A DNA stretch of 6,055 nt from contig JASLGI010000158.1 in assembly GCA_030149685.1 (NCBI GenBank), positions 1 through 6,055 of the forward strand, read 5' to 3'. The notes beneath the pieces were generated by a model, which ran no database searches, was not told the origin of the DNA, and saw only the letters and a list, made by a program, of their open reading frames with translations. The first letter of the stretch is position 1. Each line of letters starts with the position of its first letter. Below, in pieces: positions 1-5,464 of the stretch. Source of the DNA: Bacillaceae bacterium. Lineage in GTDB: Bacteria; Bacillota; Bacilli; Bacillales_A; Planococcaceae. The translations under genes were made by a program, and so were the position numbers.

Positions 1-572
1 ACTTGTCCTTGCAAGTTCGCAACGATAATTTGATCCATCACTTCACGCTCATCTTTTTTATCCCCGTTCATCACGAGAGAAAATAAATACGTGCCATCTT
101 CTTCTTCTGTAAAGTTAAAGCGCTCTAAAAACTGCTCAAAGAATGATAAATCAATCGATGTATTCACATTCCCTTTACTTAATAACTCGAGCGTCTCTGG
201 TGGTAAATTGTTATGTTCCCACGCTGTTTCATTGTTACGCACGTAAGCGCCGTCTTCAGTAATGTAACTTTCTTCTTTCACTGCTTCATCTTCACCGAGA
301 CCACTATCAATTTCAAACACCATATGCATCCCGAAAGGTTGACGTACTAATGACACTTCAGAACCTGTACGCATTTGCATATCTTCTCGTGCTCCTTCTT
401 CTTTAATGAGCTGATCGATGAAAATATTCGTGTGTACACTTTCAAGTTTCTCTGTATTCTCCATTACTTTGTGGTAAACTTCGCCTTTTTCGCCGAGGTC
501 TACTTCTTTGTTACAAGCGGCAAGACCGATCGTTAATACGACTACCGCTGCTGCTAATATCCACTTTTTCAT
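1..572 (-). CDS. Partial DUF6612-like lipoprotein (3' end beyond left edge)
   Basis: An open frame reads leftward from ATG at 572 to the window edge without a stop (190 codons seen). The N-terminus MKKWILAAAVVVLTIGLAAC is a classic lipoprotein signal: two lysines, a hydrophobic stretch, then lipobox L17-A18-A19-C20. Cys20 should be lipidated by Lgt, cleaved by LspA and anchored outside the membrane. The mature part is acidic and soluble-looking, with alternating polar/hydrophobic stretches (TEDGAYVRNN followed by a Trp-containing strand) that resemble DUF6612 lipoproteins of Bacilli, which are thought to adopt a LolA/LppX-like fold; their ligand is unknown. Start choice: AAAGGAAC lies about 8 nt upstream (rc of 582-587). 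It has its own sigma-A promoter and is separated from hflX by a terminator. The lipoprotein call is firm; the DUF6612 assignment is from remembered family pattern and moderate. The missing C-terminus is probably about 80-100 residues. Confidence 0.85.
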   Translation of the reverse strand, partial: MKKWILAAAVVVLTIGLAACNKEVDLGEKGEVYHKVMENTEKLESVHTNIFIDQLIKEEGAREDMQMRTGSEVSLVRQPFGMHMVFEIDSGLGEDEAVKEESYITEDGAYVRNNETAWEHNNLPPETLELLSKGNVNTSIDLSFFEQFLERFNFTEEEDGTYLFSLVMNGDKKDEREVMDQIIVANLQGQ

Positions 573-634
573 AGTCACCGTTCCTTTACTTATCAATACT
601 GTTATCGTAACGTGTCTTCTTTCATTTGACGAGC

Positions 635-663
635 ATTATACTCATTCATTTTCATTGTAACAA
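635..663 (-). promoter_or_regulatory. Sigma-A promoter of the lipoprotein gene
   Basis: On the minus strand, TTGTTA (663-658) and TATAAT (640-635) are separated by exactly 17 bp. The -10 is perfect and the -35 matches 4 of 6. The predicted start of transcription near 628 gives a leader of about 55 nt. Within that leader, GTTA-TCG-TAAC at 601-611 forms a small dyad that could be an operator, but its size makes chance likely. Confidence 0.65.
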
Positions 664-722
664 ATTATCGTTCTTTCGGTTTAATCATTCTCACAGATGG
701 GAAGAGATAACTATCCCACCCC

Positions 723-745
723 TTTCACCTGAAGTTTCGGTGAAA
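723..745. repeat. Small hairpin beside the hflX terminator
   Basis: TTTCACC (723-729) pairs with GGTGAAA (739-745), a 7-bp stem with a 9-nt loop, placed immediately beyond the hflX terminator in the direction of hflX transcription. There is no U-run after it, so it is not itself a good terminator. It may be a 3'-end stabilising structure for read-through transcripts, or chance. Confidence 0.3.
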
Positions 746-747
746 TG

Positions 748-778
748 AAAAGCGAGATGCCTCGAGCATCTCGCTTTT
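748..778 (-). terminator. Rho-independent terminator of hflX
   Basis: AGCGAGATGC (751-760) pairs perfectly with GCATCTCGCT (766-775) around a 5-nt loop; the stem extends by A:T pairs from the flanking A-run (748-750) and T-run (776-778). It begins 6 nt past the hflX stop codon. Read leftward, the stem is followed by a short U-tract; read rightward there is a longer T-run (775-780), so it could work in both directions, although no rightward gene ends here. Confidence 0.85.
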
Positions 779-783
779 TTCTA

Positions 784-2049
784 TTAAATAACGTATTGCT
801 CGTATTTATCACGCATTTGAATCGGTAATTCTACGAGCATTTTCGTTCCGTCTTCTTCATATTCAGTCGATAAAACATTTGCTTCTTCATTAAATAAAGA
901 AACGATACTTCCTTGATCGTACGGGATGAGAAACTCTGTACGAACGTAGTCTTTAAAAATATGTTCATACACAGCGTCAACGAGCAAATCGAGCCCTTCA
1001 CCGTTTTTAGCTGAAATCCATAAGCGATCGTCTTTTCGTAAAGGGTACGGCATTTCTGTACGGTCTGCTTTGTTGTAAATATACAATGTCGGAATATCCG
1101 TCACACCGACTTCTTTCAACGTTTCATTCGTCACTTCCATCATGTAGCGATACTCTGGGTGAGAAACGTCGACTACGTGAAGCAGTAAGTCTGCATGCCG
1201 CGCTTCTTCTAATGTCGAACGGAACGCTTTTACTAAATGGTGAGGCAACTTCGATACGAAACCGACCGTATCTGTCAAAATAAACTCTTTATTATCTTCG
1301 AGCTCTACTCGACGGACAGACGTATCGAGCGTAGCGAATAACATGTTTTTCTCGAACACTTCTTTCGCTTCTTCCTCATAAAATGCACGAAGTAACCCGT
1401 TCATCACCGTCGACTTTCCTGCGTTCGTATATCCGACGAGAGAAACGACAGGTAAACCACTGCGTAAACGACGCTTCCTTTGTGTTGAGCGAATATCTTC
1501 TGCATGACGCAACTCACGATGGAGTTTTGCGATCTGATCTTCGATTTGACGGCGGTCAAGTTCGAGCTTCGTCTCACCCGCTCCTTTGTTTTTAAAACCG
1601 CCTCCTGTTCCTCCCCCTTGTCGACTGAGAGAATCTCGTAAACCGACGAGGCGTGGAAGCATGTACTGTAATTGCGCCAGATCGACTTGCATCCGTGCTT
1701 CGTGTGTACGTGCACGACGAGCAAAAATATCTAAAATTAACATCGTCCGGTCGACGATTTTACAATCGAGTTCATACTCTAAATTTCGAATTTGTGTCGG
1801 GGATAACTCATCATTTAAAATAACGAGATTCGCATCGAAAAAATTGTACGCACTTTTAATTTCACTTACTTTTCCTTTCCCGACATATGTCGACGGGTGG
1901 GCGTGTTCTAACTTTTGCGTCACCTCACCGACGACTTCTACTCCTAATGCCTCTGCTAACAATTGAAGCTCTTCCATCTCATAGGCAAACTGTGGATGAT
2001 TTGCTTCTTCTACTCCTACTAAAATCGCGCGTTCTTTCAATGTACTCAT
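784..2049 (-). CDS. hflX: GTPase HflX, ribosome-splitting/rescue factor
   Basis: A 421-aa TRAFAC-class GTPase. In the family, HflX binds the 50S subunit and uses GTP to split stalled or hibernating 70S ribosomes, often under heat or antibiotic stress. Visible parts: N-terminal HflX domain (about 5-195) with the conserved VGKGK (56-60), LNDELSPTQIRNLE (78-91), DRT..ILDIFA..A.T.EA (100-118) and glycine-rich loop at 145-158 leading into GETKLELDRR; then the G domain: G1 GYTNAGKST (206-214), switch I FATLDTSVRR (238-247), G3 DTVGF (260-264), G4 NKAD (326-329), G5 SAKNGEG (346-352). A short C-terminal domain follows. Start: ATG at 2049 has AAGGAGG 8 nt upstream (2064-2058). The frame remains open back to 2226, but that extension crosses a promoter and the terminator of the next gene and is not family sequence. 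The protein is complete with every GTPase motif present. It is transcribed alone. Confidence 0.96.
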   Translation of the reverse strand: MSTLKERAILVGVEEANHPQFAYEMEELQLLAEALGVEVVGEVTQKLEHAHPSTYVGKGKVSEIKSAYNFFDANLVILNDELSPTQIRNLEYELDCKIVDRTMLILDIFARRARTHEARMQVDLAQLQYMLPRLVGLRDSLSRQGGGTGGGFKNKGAGETKLELDRRQIEDQIAKLHRELRHAEDIRSTQRKRRLRSGLPVVSLVGYTNAGKSTVMNGLLRAFYEEEAKEVFEKNMLFATLDTSVRRVELEDNKEFILTDTVGFVSKLPHHLVKAFRSTLEEARHADLLLHVVDVSHPEYRYMMEVTNETLKEVGVTDIPTLYIYNKADRTEMPYPLRKDDRLWISAKNGEGLDLLVDAVYEHIFKDYVRTEFLIPYDQGSIVSLFNEEANVLSTEYEEDGTKMLVELPIQMRDKYEQYVI

Positions 2050-2074
2050 CCAAAACGCCTCCTTTTCTACTATT

Positions 2075-2083
2075 ATTATACCA
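2075..2083 (-). promoter_or_regulatory. Extended -10 promoter of hflX
   Basis: TGGTATAAT reads leftward at 2083-2075: a perfect TATAAT with an upstream TGn extension. No convincing TTGACA sits 16-18 bp further upstream, which fits an extended -10 promoter. The ribosome binding site begins only about 11 nt beyond the -10, so the leader is short (roughly 20 nt). Confidence 0.65.
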
Positions 2084-2115
2084 CACGTCCTTCTTTTCAC
2101 TCTTTTTAAGCAATG

Positions 2116-2145
2116 AAAAAGGCATACTTCAAAAAAGTATGCCTT
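2116..2145 (-). terminator. Rho-independent terminator of the yerD-like gene
   Basis: AAGGCATACTT (2119-2129) pairs perfectly over 11 bp with AAGTATGCCTT (2135-2145) around a 5-nt loop. Read leftward the stem is followed by a U-tract (2120-2116). It starts 4 nt past the stop codon of the gene at 2150 and lies upstream of the hflX promoter, so the two genes are separate transcription units. Confidence 0.88.
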
Positions 2146-2149
2146 CTCC

Positions 2150-3733
2150 TTATGAAACGTCTTCTTTTTCTGCCACATGCATTTGCGTGACTTGTCCACG
2201 TCCATCTTTAAACACGAGGTGTTCACGTGTTAATTTCGTCGGTGAATCAACACCTGCTGCCGCTGCGATACGGAATAATCCTTCACGCATCGTTAATACG
2301 TAGTTCGTGACACGATATTTTTTCTCATCGACGACGAGTCCTTTTTGGAGACGTTTATCTGTCGTCGCTACCCCTGCCGGACAATCATTCGTATGGCAAC
2401 GGTGCGCCATAATACAACCGACAGAAATCATGAATGCTCGTGCACTTTGCGCTAAATCTGCTCCGAGTGCCATCGCAACCGCTACCGCATCAGGTGTCGT
2501 TAATTTACCAGATGCAATAATTTTCACACGATCACGCACACCGTATTTACGCAACGCATCGTCTAAAATAGGAAGTGCTGAATAAAGAGGTAACCCTAAA
2601 CGGTCCGCTAAGTCTTGATACGTCGCTCCTGAACCACCTTCTCCTCCATCGAGTGAGATAAAGTCTGGTCCACGACCTGAATCACGCATAAACTTCGCTA
2701 ACTCTTCCGCATCTTGCTGACTACCGATGACGATTTTAATACCGACTGGCTTTTCCGCATTGTCACGGATCGTATCAATGAAATCGAATAATGACGGATA
2801 GTCGTGAAACTCTTTAAAACGGTTCGGGCTATTGATCGTCGTATACGGACGAACGCCTCGAATCTCTGCAATTTCTTCTGTTACTTTCTCAGCTTCTACG
2901 TGACCTCCACGCATTTTTGAACCTTGAGCAATTTTAATTTCAAACGCTTTAATATTCGGATGAGCAGCTTTTTCTTTCAATGCTTCTACACTGAATTCGC
3001 CATCTTCTGTACGGTATCCGTAAAGACCTGAACCGATCTGAGCGATTAAATCCGCACCACCTTCTAAGTGATACGAAGAAACGCCCCCTTCTCCCGTATT
3101 CATCCAAGAACCTTTCACTTTCCCAATACCTTTTGACAATGCACGGATCGCATTTTCCCCAAGCGCTCCGTAACTCATTGCCGATTGACCAACAAACCCA
3201 CGGACACGGAACGGATATTTACAGTTTGGTCCTAAAACGACCGCATCTTCTTCTGGAAGTAACCATTGATTTGCTTCTACTTCCTCACGGTGTTCTTTAC
3301 GTGAGAATAAATTATCCTCATCAATGACATAACGCATCGTCGGAACTGTCTTCGAGTTATCGACACGCATTTCTTCATTGTTTTTCGTAAACATTGCATT
3401 TCGTAAATAATACCCTGGTAACGTAAAATCTTTTTTCGAACCGAAACCGATCACATTGCTTAAATATTTTGCTGGCATAACAATGTGTAAATATTGCTGG
3501 CGGCTAAATGGCTCGTTTTCATTATCGCCATCGAATAAATATTGACGAAGCTCTGGCCCTGTATGCTCAAGCATGTAACGCATACGTCCAAGCACAGGGA
3601 AGTTACGCATAATGGCGTGTTGATTTTGACGACGGTCATATACGTATAAATAAATGAACGTCGCTCCAGGAATAATGATTAAAATTAAAATTAAAATCAT
3701 TGCCCAAACTGAAAGTCCTTGTAACCAAGTCAA
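2150..3733 (-). CDS. yerD: Membrane-anchored FMN-binding glutamate synthase family protein (YerD-like)
   Basis: About 527 aa. It consists of the FMN/iron-sulfur synthase domain of glutamate synthase without the N-terminal glutaminase domain and with no gltD-like partner in the window. A hydrophobic segment at about 4-32 should anchor it in the membrane, with the catalytic domain probably in the cytoplasm. FMN-domain motifs: GQSAMSYGALGENAIRALSKG region (182-202), NTGEGG (212-217), KIAQGSK..RGGH (267-278), DGGEGGSGAT (362-371), ASGKL (407-411), GADLAQSARAFM (424-435). The 3Fe-4S ligands are intact as C-x5-C-x4-C at Cys440, Cys446, Cys451, followed by PAGVAT. It resembles Bacillus subtilis YerD (about 525 aa) and archaeal stand-alone synthase subunits. 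Whether it makes glutamate is not established; the true substrate and electron donor are unknown. Start: TTG 3733 is favoured by an upstream AAGAGGGTG; TTG 3754 adds seven residues and has an AGGA spaced only 4 nt. Family assignment is firm, start moderate. Confidence 0.92.
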   Translation of the reverse strand: MTWLQGLSVWAMILILILIIIPGATFIYLYVYDRRQNQHAIMRNFPVLGRMRYMLEHTGPELRQYLFDGDNENEPFSRQQYLHIVMPAKYLSNVIGFGSKKDFTLPGYYLRNAMFTKNNEEMRVDNSKTVPTMRYVIDEDNLFSRKEHREEVEANQWLLPEEDAVVLGPNCKYPFRVRGFVGQSAMSYGALGENAIRALSKGIGKVKGSWMNTGEGGVSSYHLEGGADLIAQIGSGLYGYRTEDGEFSVEALKEKAAHPNIKAFEIKIAQGSKMRGGHVEAEKVTEEIAEIRGVRPYTTINSPNRFKEFHDYPSLFDFIDTIRDNAEKPVGIKIVIGSQQDAEELAKFMRDSGRGPDFISLDGGEGGSGATYQDLADRLGLPLYSALPILDDALRKYGVRDRVKIIASGKLTTPDAVAVAMALGADLAQSARAFMISVGCIMAHRCHTNDCPAGVATTDKRLQKGLVVDEKKYRVTNYVLTMREGLFRIAAAAGVDSPTKLTREHLVFKDGRGQVTQMHVAEKEDVS

Positions 3734-3739
3734 TGTGTG

Positions 3740-3748
3740 CACCCTCTT
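3740..3748 (-). promoter_or_regulatory. Ribosome binding site deciding the yerD-like start
   Basis: AAGAGGGTG (3748-3740, read leftward) lies 6 nt before TTG 3733, close to the consensus AAGGAGGTG. It lies inside the coding region of the longer version starting at TTG 3754, whose own AGGA (3762-3759) is only 4 nt from the codon. No ATG is available before the membrane segment, so both candidates are TTG. Confidence 0.5.
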
Positions 3749-3766
3749 TTCCAATATTTCCTGCTA

Positions 3767-3828
3767 GTTTGTCTAATAGTTGTCAAATGTACCCGTTTTC
3801 ATGTATTGTGGACGTGTAAAAGACAAAC
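3767..3828. repeat. 8-bp inverted repeat around the nfrA promoter
   Basis: GTTTGTCT at 3767-3774 is the exact reverse complement of AGACAAAC at 3821-3828, with the candidate promoter between the two arms. In addition, TTGTC occurs twice as a direct repeat exactly 11 bp apart (3769 and 3780). This is a plausible operator arrangement in a divergent control region, but short enough to arise by chance. Confidence 0.35.
3780..3809 (+). promoter_or_regulatory. Candidate sigma-A promoter of nfrA
   Basis: TTGTCA (3780-3785, 5 of 6) and TATTGT (3804-3809, 4 of 6) are 18 bp apart, 39 bp before the nfrA start codon. The -35 overlaps a perfect TTGACA on the opposite strand (3786-3781) that could serve the divergent yerD-like gene, although I find no good -10 at the right spacing for it. 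The promoter is enclosed by an 8-bp inverted repeat (3767-3774 and 3821-3828). In Bacillus and Staphylococcus, nfrA is induced through Spx under thiol stress; I cannot point to a clear Spx element here. Confidence 0.4.
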
Positions 3829-3847
3829 GATAGTAGGAGGTTTTCTC

Positions 3848-4576
3848 ATGATTGATTTATTAATGTCTCATACGAGCGTACGTAAATATAAAGACGTACC
3901 TATTCCGAAAGAAACAGTGGAAGAACTCGTAAAAGCTGGACAACATGCAGCAAGTTCGCACTTCGTTCAGTCCTATTCTATTATTTATGTCACGGACGAA
4001 AAAAAGAAAGAACAACTCGCTGAACTGTCTAAAAACCCACGTCAAATTCTCGGCGCTGGTGCCGTCCTTTTATTCTGTTCAGACTATCGCCGCTTAGAAA
4101 AAGCTGCAGCGATGCATGATACGACGATTGACTTCGGCTATGCTGAAAATACACTCGTCGGTGCGATCGACGTCGCGCTATGCGCACAAAACGTCGCGAT
4201 TGCTGCAGAATCAAAAGGATATGGTATTTGCTATATCGGCGGTGCTCGAAATGCTCCAGCAGAAATTAGCGACCTTTTTGACTTGCCAAAAGGCGTCATG
4301 CCATTATTTGCCATGACGATCGGTGTACCAGACCAAGACCATGAAGTGAAGCCTCGACTTCCTATTGACGCAGTACTTCATGAAAATGCTTATGACGAAA
4401 CTCGTTACGACACACTTCTTCCTGAATACGATCAAACGATGGAAGAATACTACAATAAACGTAGCTCGAACCGTAAAATTAGTTCGTGGTCGAAACAGAT
4501 GGCCGATTTCCTCGGCACGCCACAGCGTACATTCATGAAAGATGCGTTAGAGCGTCAAGGATACGACAATAAATAA
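3848..4576 (+). CDS. nfrA: NfrA-type NADPH-dependent FMN oxidoreductase (nitroreductase family)
   Basis: A 242-aa flavoprotein of the nitroreductase superfamily, NfrA/FRP group (relatives about 250 aa). Members bind FMN as cytosolic homodimers and use NADPH to reduce flavins, quinones, nitro compounds or, in some cases, disulfides and peroxide. Visible features: N-terminal FMN phosphate-binding segment SHTSVRKYKD (7-16), AGQHAASS (30-37) with Gln41-Ser42, a long central helix at LVGAIDVALCAQNVAIAAES (103-122), GYGICYIGGARN (124-135) contacting flavin, KPRLP (168-172), and a C-terminal segment ending in a Trp214..FLG region typical of the group. Start: ATG 3848 has AGGAGG at 3835-3840, 7 nt upstream; the frame is open further back to 3737 but that part overlaps the divergent gene and the promoter. 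It is monocistronic with its own terminator and divergent from the yerD-like gene. Family is firm; which of several NfrA-like paralogues it is cannot be decided. Confidence 0.93.
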   Translation: MIDLLMSHTSVRKYKDVPIPKETVEELVKAGQHAASSHFVQSYSIIYVTDEKKKEQLAELSKNPRQILGAGAVLLFCSDYRRLEKAAAMHDTTIDFGYAENTLVGAIDVALCAQNVAIAAESKGYGICYIGGARNAPAEISDLFDLPKGVMPLFAMTIGVPDQDHEVKPRLPIDAVLHENAYDETRYDTLLPEYDQTMEEYYNKRSSNRKISSWSKQMADFLGTPQRTFMKDALERQGYDNK

Positions 4577-4583
4577 TGTCTTG

Positions 4584-4616
4584 AAACGCTTTCTCTTAAA
4601 GAGAAGGCGTTTTTTT
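4584..4616 (+). terminator. Rho-independent terminator of nfrA
   Basis: AAACGC (4584-4589) and the following TTTCTCT pair with AGAGAAGGCGTTT (4600-4612): 13 base pairs including one T:G wobble, with a 3-nt loop, followed by a T-run (4610-4616). It begins 8 nt after the stop codon. On the opposite strand there is no U-run, so it should act only on rightward transcripts. Confidence 0.9.
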
Positions 4617-4667
4617 ACTTTTCTGCTTTTTTAAAGGTCTAAAGAGCTAATCACCCTTTACAAAAAC

Positions 4668-4709
4668 ATTTGTCCTTCTAAAAAAGACAGACGAAGTTTT
4701 CTGACAAAT
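4668..4709. repeat. 7-bp inverted repeat ATTTGTC/GACAAAT
   Basis: ATTTGTC (4668-4674) and GACAAAT (4703-4709) are exact reverse complements 28 bp apart. On its own this is within chance for AT-rich DNA, but it repeats the core motif of the longer inverted repeat 74 bp to the right, and both are preceded by CACCCTTT (4652-4659 and 4724-4731). Confidence 0.35.
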
Positions 4710-4741
4710 CGACGTTTTTTATCCACCCTTTGAACGTCCAT

Positions 4742-4804
4742 TCATTATTGTCTTATCGCTTTTTACCATATCAATTTTTCACCCGTCCGTAAAGACAATA
4801 ATGA
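4742..4804. repeat. 13-bp perfect inverted repeat with 37-bp spacer
   Basis: TCATTATTGTCTT (4742-4754) is the exact reverse complement of AAGACAATAATGA (4792-4804). The 37-bp interior is pyrimidine-rich and does not fold further in any obvious way. The outer ends are flanked on both sides by CAT (4739-4741 and 4805-4807). It is not followed by a U-run on either strand, so it is not a terminator. It could be an operator, an RNA stem with a large loop, or the footprint of a tiny mobile element. Confidence 0.6.
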
Positions 4805-4850
4805 CATTCCTCTCTTTTTCTTACCAATAGTTCTTTTATACTAAAAAGAT

Positions 4851-4890
4851 AAAAAAAGAAGGAATGCGAGTATACTCACATCCCTTCTTT
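4851..4890 (-). terminator. Strong leftward terminator with near-perfect palindrome
   Basis: 4855-4872 and 4873-4890 are complementary at 16 of 18 positions around the centre GAGTATACTC, with mismatches only at 4863/4882 and 4867/4878. Read leftward it ends in a U-run (4857-4851), making a strong intrinsic terminator; read rightward the following bases are CTTTCGTC, a poor tail. It is the only strong leftward terminator below the yvlD-like gene, about 220 nt past that gene's stop. Confidence 0.8.
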
Positions 4891-5062
4891 CGTCTCTCTC
4901 TTTTTTCCTCCGTGATTTTTCTCGATAAGTTTGATCAACTTCATTGTTCTCTCACTTTCTCCTGTCGAAAAATCATTAGAGTACAATTTCTCTGTTTTTC
5001 ATGCCTTCTAACTCATAAAAAACATACCTGTCTCTCTGTACATCTTCTTTATCGGAACATTT
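4876..5062 (-). other. Purine-rich open blocks on minus strand, possible small or decayed gene
   Basis: Two adjacent minus-strand frames are open: 5062-4976 (28 codons, containing RYVFYELEGMKNREIVL then TAA) and 4998-4876 (40 codons, ending in MKLIKLIEKNHGGKK plus seven more residues, then TGA). They would join into one frame of about 60 codons if one A were removed from the A5 run at 4999-4995. ATG-started pieces form an overlapping chain: an 8-aa frame ending at 4976, an 11-aa frame overlapping it at TAATG, and a 22-aa frame (4944-4876) overlapping that at ATGA. None has a well-spaced ribosome binding site, and the last stop lies inside the terminator stem. I recognise no family. It may simply be the 3' untranslated region of the yvlD transcript. 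Confidence 0.2.
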
Positions 5063-5064
5063 TT

Positions 5065-5106
5065 AAAAAAAATAAGGAATTATCATGAAGTTATAAAAAA
5101 TAATTC
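5065..5106 (-). terminator. Weak hairpin after the yvlD-like gene
   Basis: Read leftward, GAATTAT (5106-5100) pairs with ATAATTC (5083-5077), followed two bases on by a U-rich stretch with U8 at 5072-5065. The stem is only 7 bp with a single G:C pair and a 16-nt loop, so termination here would be inefficient at best. It starts 7 nt after the stop codon. Confidence 0.3.
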
Positions 5107-5112
5107 AAATAG

Positions 5113-5463
5113 TTATCTTCCTTTTAAAATTGTCGCATTTAAAATCATATTAAGAAAAGCCATCATAATGGCCATCATTAATGCTGTTCCGAAACCGTCA
5201 ATATGAAACGTTTCACCCATAAAACGGTTCACAAGTAATAACATTAACGCATTCACAACGAATGTAAAAAGTCCGAGCGTTAAAATGTTAAGAGGTAACG
5301 TTAAAATCTTAACGATTGGACGTACGAGTACGTTCACAATCGCCAGTAAAAAGCTTGCAACGAGCGCTGCACCAAAATCTTCGACGTGGAATGAATTAGA
5401 AAATAACCAAGCTAAAAATAAAAATAATACCGCATTTAATAATAAACTACTTAACCACCGCAT
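5113..5463 (-). CDS. yvlD: YvlD-like small membrane protein (phage holin family 4 / DUF360 type)
   Basis: A 116-aa integral membrane protein with four predicted helices at about 4-22, 30-48, 55-77 and 90-110 and a basic C-terminus (LKGR). The central signature NVLVRPIVKILTLPLNILTL (44-63), followed by LFTFVVNALML, is typical of the YvlD family, annotated as phage holin family protein although chromosomal members are not phage genes; the function is unknown. In B. subtilis, yvlD sits in the sigma-W-controlled yvlABCD envelope-stress operon; here it follows an aminopeptidase instead. Start: ATG 5463 has AGGAGGTGA just upstream, and lies 1 nt beyond the stop of the aminopeptidase. The ATG at 5481 would precede that ribosome binding site and is rejected. 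The two halves look like a repeat: SFHVEDFGAAL (24-34) against TFHIDGFGTAL (85-95). The call is firm, the role unknown. Confidence 0.9.
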   Translation of the reverse strand: MRWLSSLLLNAVLFLFLAWLFSNSFHVEDFGAALVASFLLAIVNVLVRPIVKILTLPLNILTLGLFTFVVNALMLLLVNRFMGETFHIDGFGTALMMAIMMAFLNMILNATILKGR

Positions 5464-5464
5464 C

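Larger units (their letters stand above)
4617..5112. other. Gene-poor region between nfrA and yvlD-like gene
   Basis: No convincing gene in about 500 bp between two convergent genes. The plus strand is strongly pyrimidine-rich with many T and CTTT runs, so the minus strand is purine-rich as in a transcript. The left half (4617-4810) has two related inverted repeats. The centre has a strong leftward terminator (4851-4890). The right part (4891-5112) would be the 3' region of leftward transcripts from the aminopeptidase/yvlD pair and contains overlapping mini-frames on the minus strand plus a weak hairpin. A 74-codon plus-strand frame at 4864-5088 (Cys/Ser/Phe-rich, starting inside the terminator palindrome, no ribosome binding site) is not credible as a gene. 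Confidence 0.7.

Noticed and set aside
1086..1966. Several plus-strand and alternate minus-strand frames over hflX
   Set aside because: They are antisense or out-of-frame shadows of a complete conserved GTPase gene, without ribosome binding sites or family features.
2050..2226. 59-residue N-terminal extension of HflX
   Set aside because: It crosses the hflX promoter and ribosome binding site and the terminator of the upstream gene, and overlaps that gene's 3' end; ATG 2049 has an ideal ribosome binding site and matches the family N-terminus.
3737..3847. 37-residue N-terminal extension of NfrA
   Set aside because: It runs through the divergent promoter region and overlaps the start of the opposite gene; ATG 3848 with AGGAGG gives the family length.
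4864..5088. 74-codon plus-strand frame in the intergenic region
   Set aside because: It starts within a terminator palindrome, has no ribosome binding site, and its Cys/Ser/Phe-rich composition just reflects pyrimidine-rich DNA.
5113..5463. Prophage signature from the holin-family name
   Set aside because: YvlD-type proteins are common chromosomal membrane proteins; no endolysin, structural or integrase gene is present in the window.
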